Program-made: the position numbers and the translations under genes
The notes under the pieces: model-generated
Databases searched by the model: none
What the model saw: only the letters and a program-made list of their open reading frames with translations
Told to the model about the DNA's origin: nothing
DNA from: Limnochordia bacterium
GTDB lineage: Bacteria; Bacillota; Limnochordia; Darwinibacteriales; DTU012
DNA: 5,809 nucleotides
Assembly (NCBI GenBank): GCA_007116995.1
Contig: SKHL01000098.1
Location: forward strand, 1 to 5,809
Reading direction: 5' to 3'
In this document: positions 5,514-5,809 of the stretch, in pieces
Layout: the number at the start of each line of letters is the position of its first letter
How positions within the stretch are numbered: position 1 is the stretch's first letter

Positions 5514-5809
5514 ATGGGCCTCAAAATAAAAGAGGAAGTTTTACAAGTGGAGAACTTAGTAGGTGAGAACACAGCGCAAAGTGTATTGCAGGGAACCTTA
5601 GAATTACCAGCCTCTGCTCCTGCTATAGAGCGGGTCATCTGGCTAAAGGGGACACCAATTGTTACTGATGTGCAAGCGGCTGAGGATAAGGTTGTACTCG
5701 AGGGATATCTTAATATACAATTGGTTTATATGTCGGAGCAGTTCGAGCAAGAAGAAGCTGGTTACCAAGTAGTTCCATGGCAAAACGCCATTTTCTTTAA
5801 CGATTTTGT
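5514..5809 (+). CDS. SPOCS-domain (DUF3794) protein, probably SipL-like coat assembly factor (3' end cut by window)
   Basis: Only the first 98 residues are present, beginning MGLKIKEEVLQVENLVGENT. The pattern fits a SPOCS repeat: LQGTLELPASAPAIERVIWL, then TDVQAAEDKVVLEGYLNIQLVYMSE, then YQVVPWQNAIFFNDF. The conserved elements are LELP, KV..EG.L...L.Y and the following F-containing strand. Proteins of this kind usually have two or three SPOCS repeats and a C-terminal LysM. SipL of C. difficile, which tethers SpoIVA and the coat to the forespore membrane, is the best-known member. In C. difficile sipL lies close to yabG, as here. The ATG at 5514 follows a G-rich ribosome site (5501-5508). The family call is good; SipL identity depends on the missing C-terminal part. 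Confidence 0.85.
   Translation, partial: MGLKIKEEVLQVENLVGENTAQSVLQGTLELPASAPAIERVIWLKGTPIVTDVQAAEDKVVLEGYLNIQLVYMSEQFEQEEAGYQVVPWQNAIFFNDF

Overview
The window looks like chromosomal DNA from an endospore-forming Firmicute, most likely a Clostridia member of the Desulfotomaculum/Desulfitobacterium/Peptococcaceae type. The reasons are the gene set (yabG, veg, a SPOCS-domain coat gene), strong AGGAGG-type ribosome sites with several GTG/TTG starts, sigma-A promoters near the Bacillus consensus, and sporulation-type CATA promoter boxes. All seven identified genes plus the one unidentified gene lie on the + strand. I see no mobile element, CRISPR array, tRNA or rRNA.

Left part (1-1971): the C-terminal ATPase half of a DnaB-family helicase (5' end outside the window), a 70-residue acidic protein of unknown function two bases downstream, and rsmA (16S rRNA dimethyladenosine transferase) 29 bases further on. 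The tight spacing suggests one transcript. In Bacillus the gene before rsmA is usually rnmV; here a helicase and a small acidic protein occupy that place.

Middle part (1972-2732): a sigma-A promoter with an extended -10 drives a DUF458/YkuK RNase H-like gene that most likely starts at a TTG (2102). It ends in a strong intrinsic terminator. The descending arm of that terminator also holds the -35 part of a good sigma-K-type promoter for the next gene.

Right part (2733-5809): a spore-coat block. yabG (sporulation protease) is followed by veg, which has two tandem near-perfect sigma-A promoters and its own terminator. Next comes a protein with a peptidoglycan-binding domain, a LysM domain and a GH18-like domain that appears to have lost its catalytic residues. 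Last is the start of a SPOCS (DUF3794) protein, probably SipL-like. The order rsmA-yabG-veg is the classical Bacillus order, and yabG-veg-SPOCS resembles the yabG/sipL neighbourhood of Clostridioides difficile.

Functionally the window joins housekeeping genes (helicase, rRNA methylation) to mother-cell sporulation genes (coat protease, cortex/coat binding proteins). No wholly new system is evident. The points most worth following are the pseudo-GH18 LysM protein and the unusual helicase plus acidic-protein pair ahead of rsmA.
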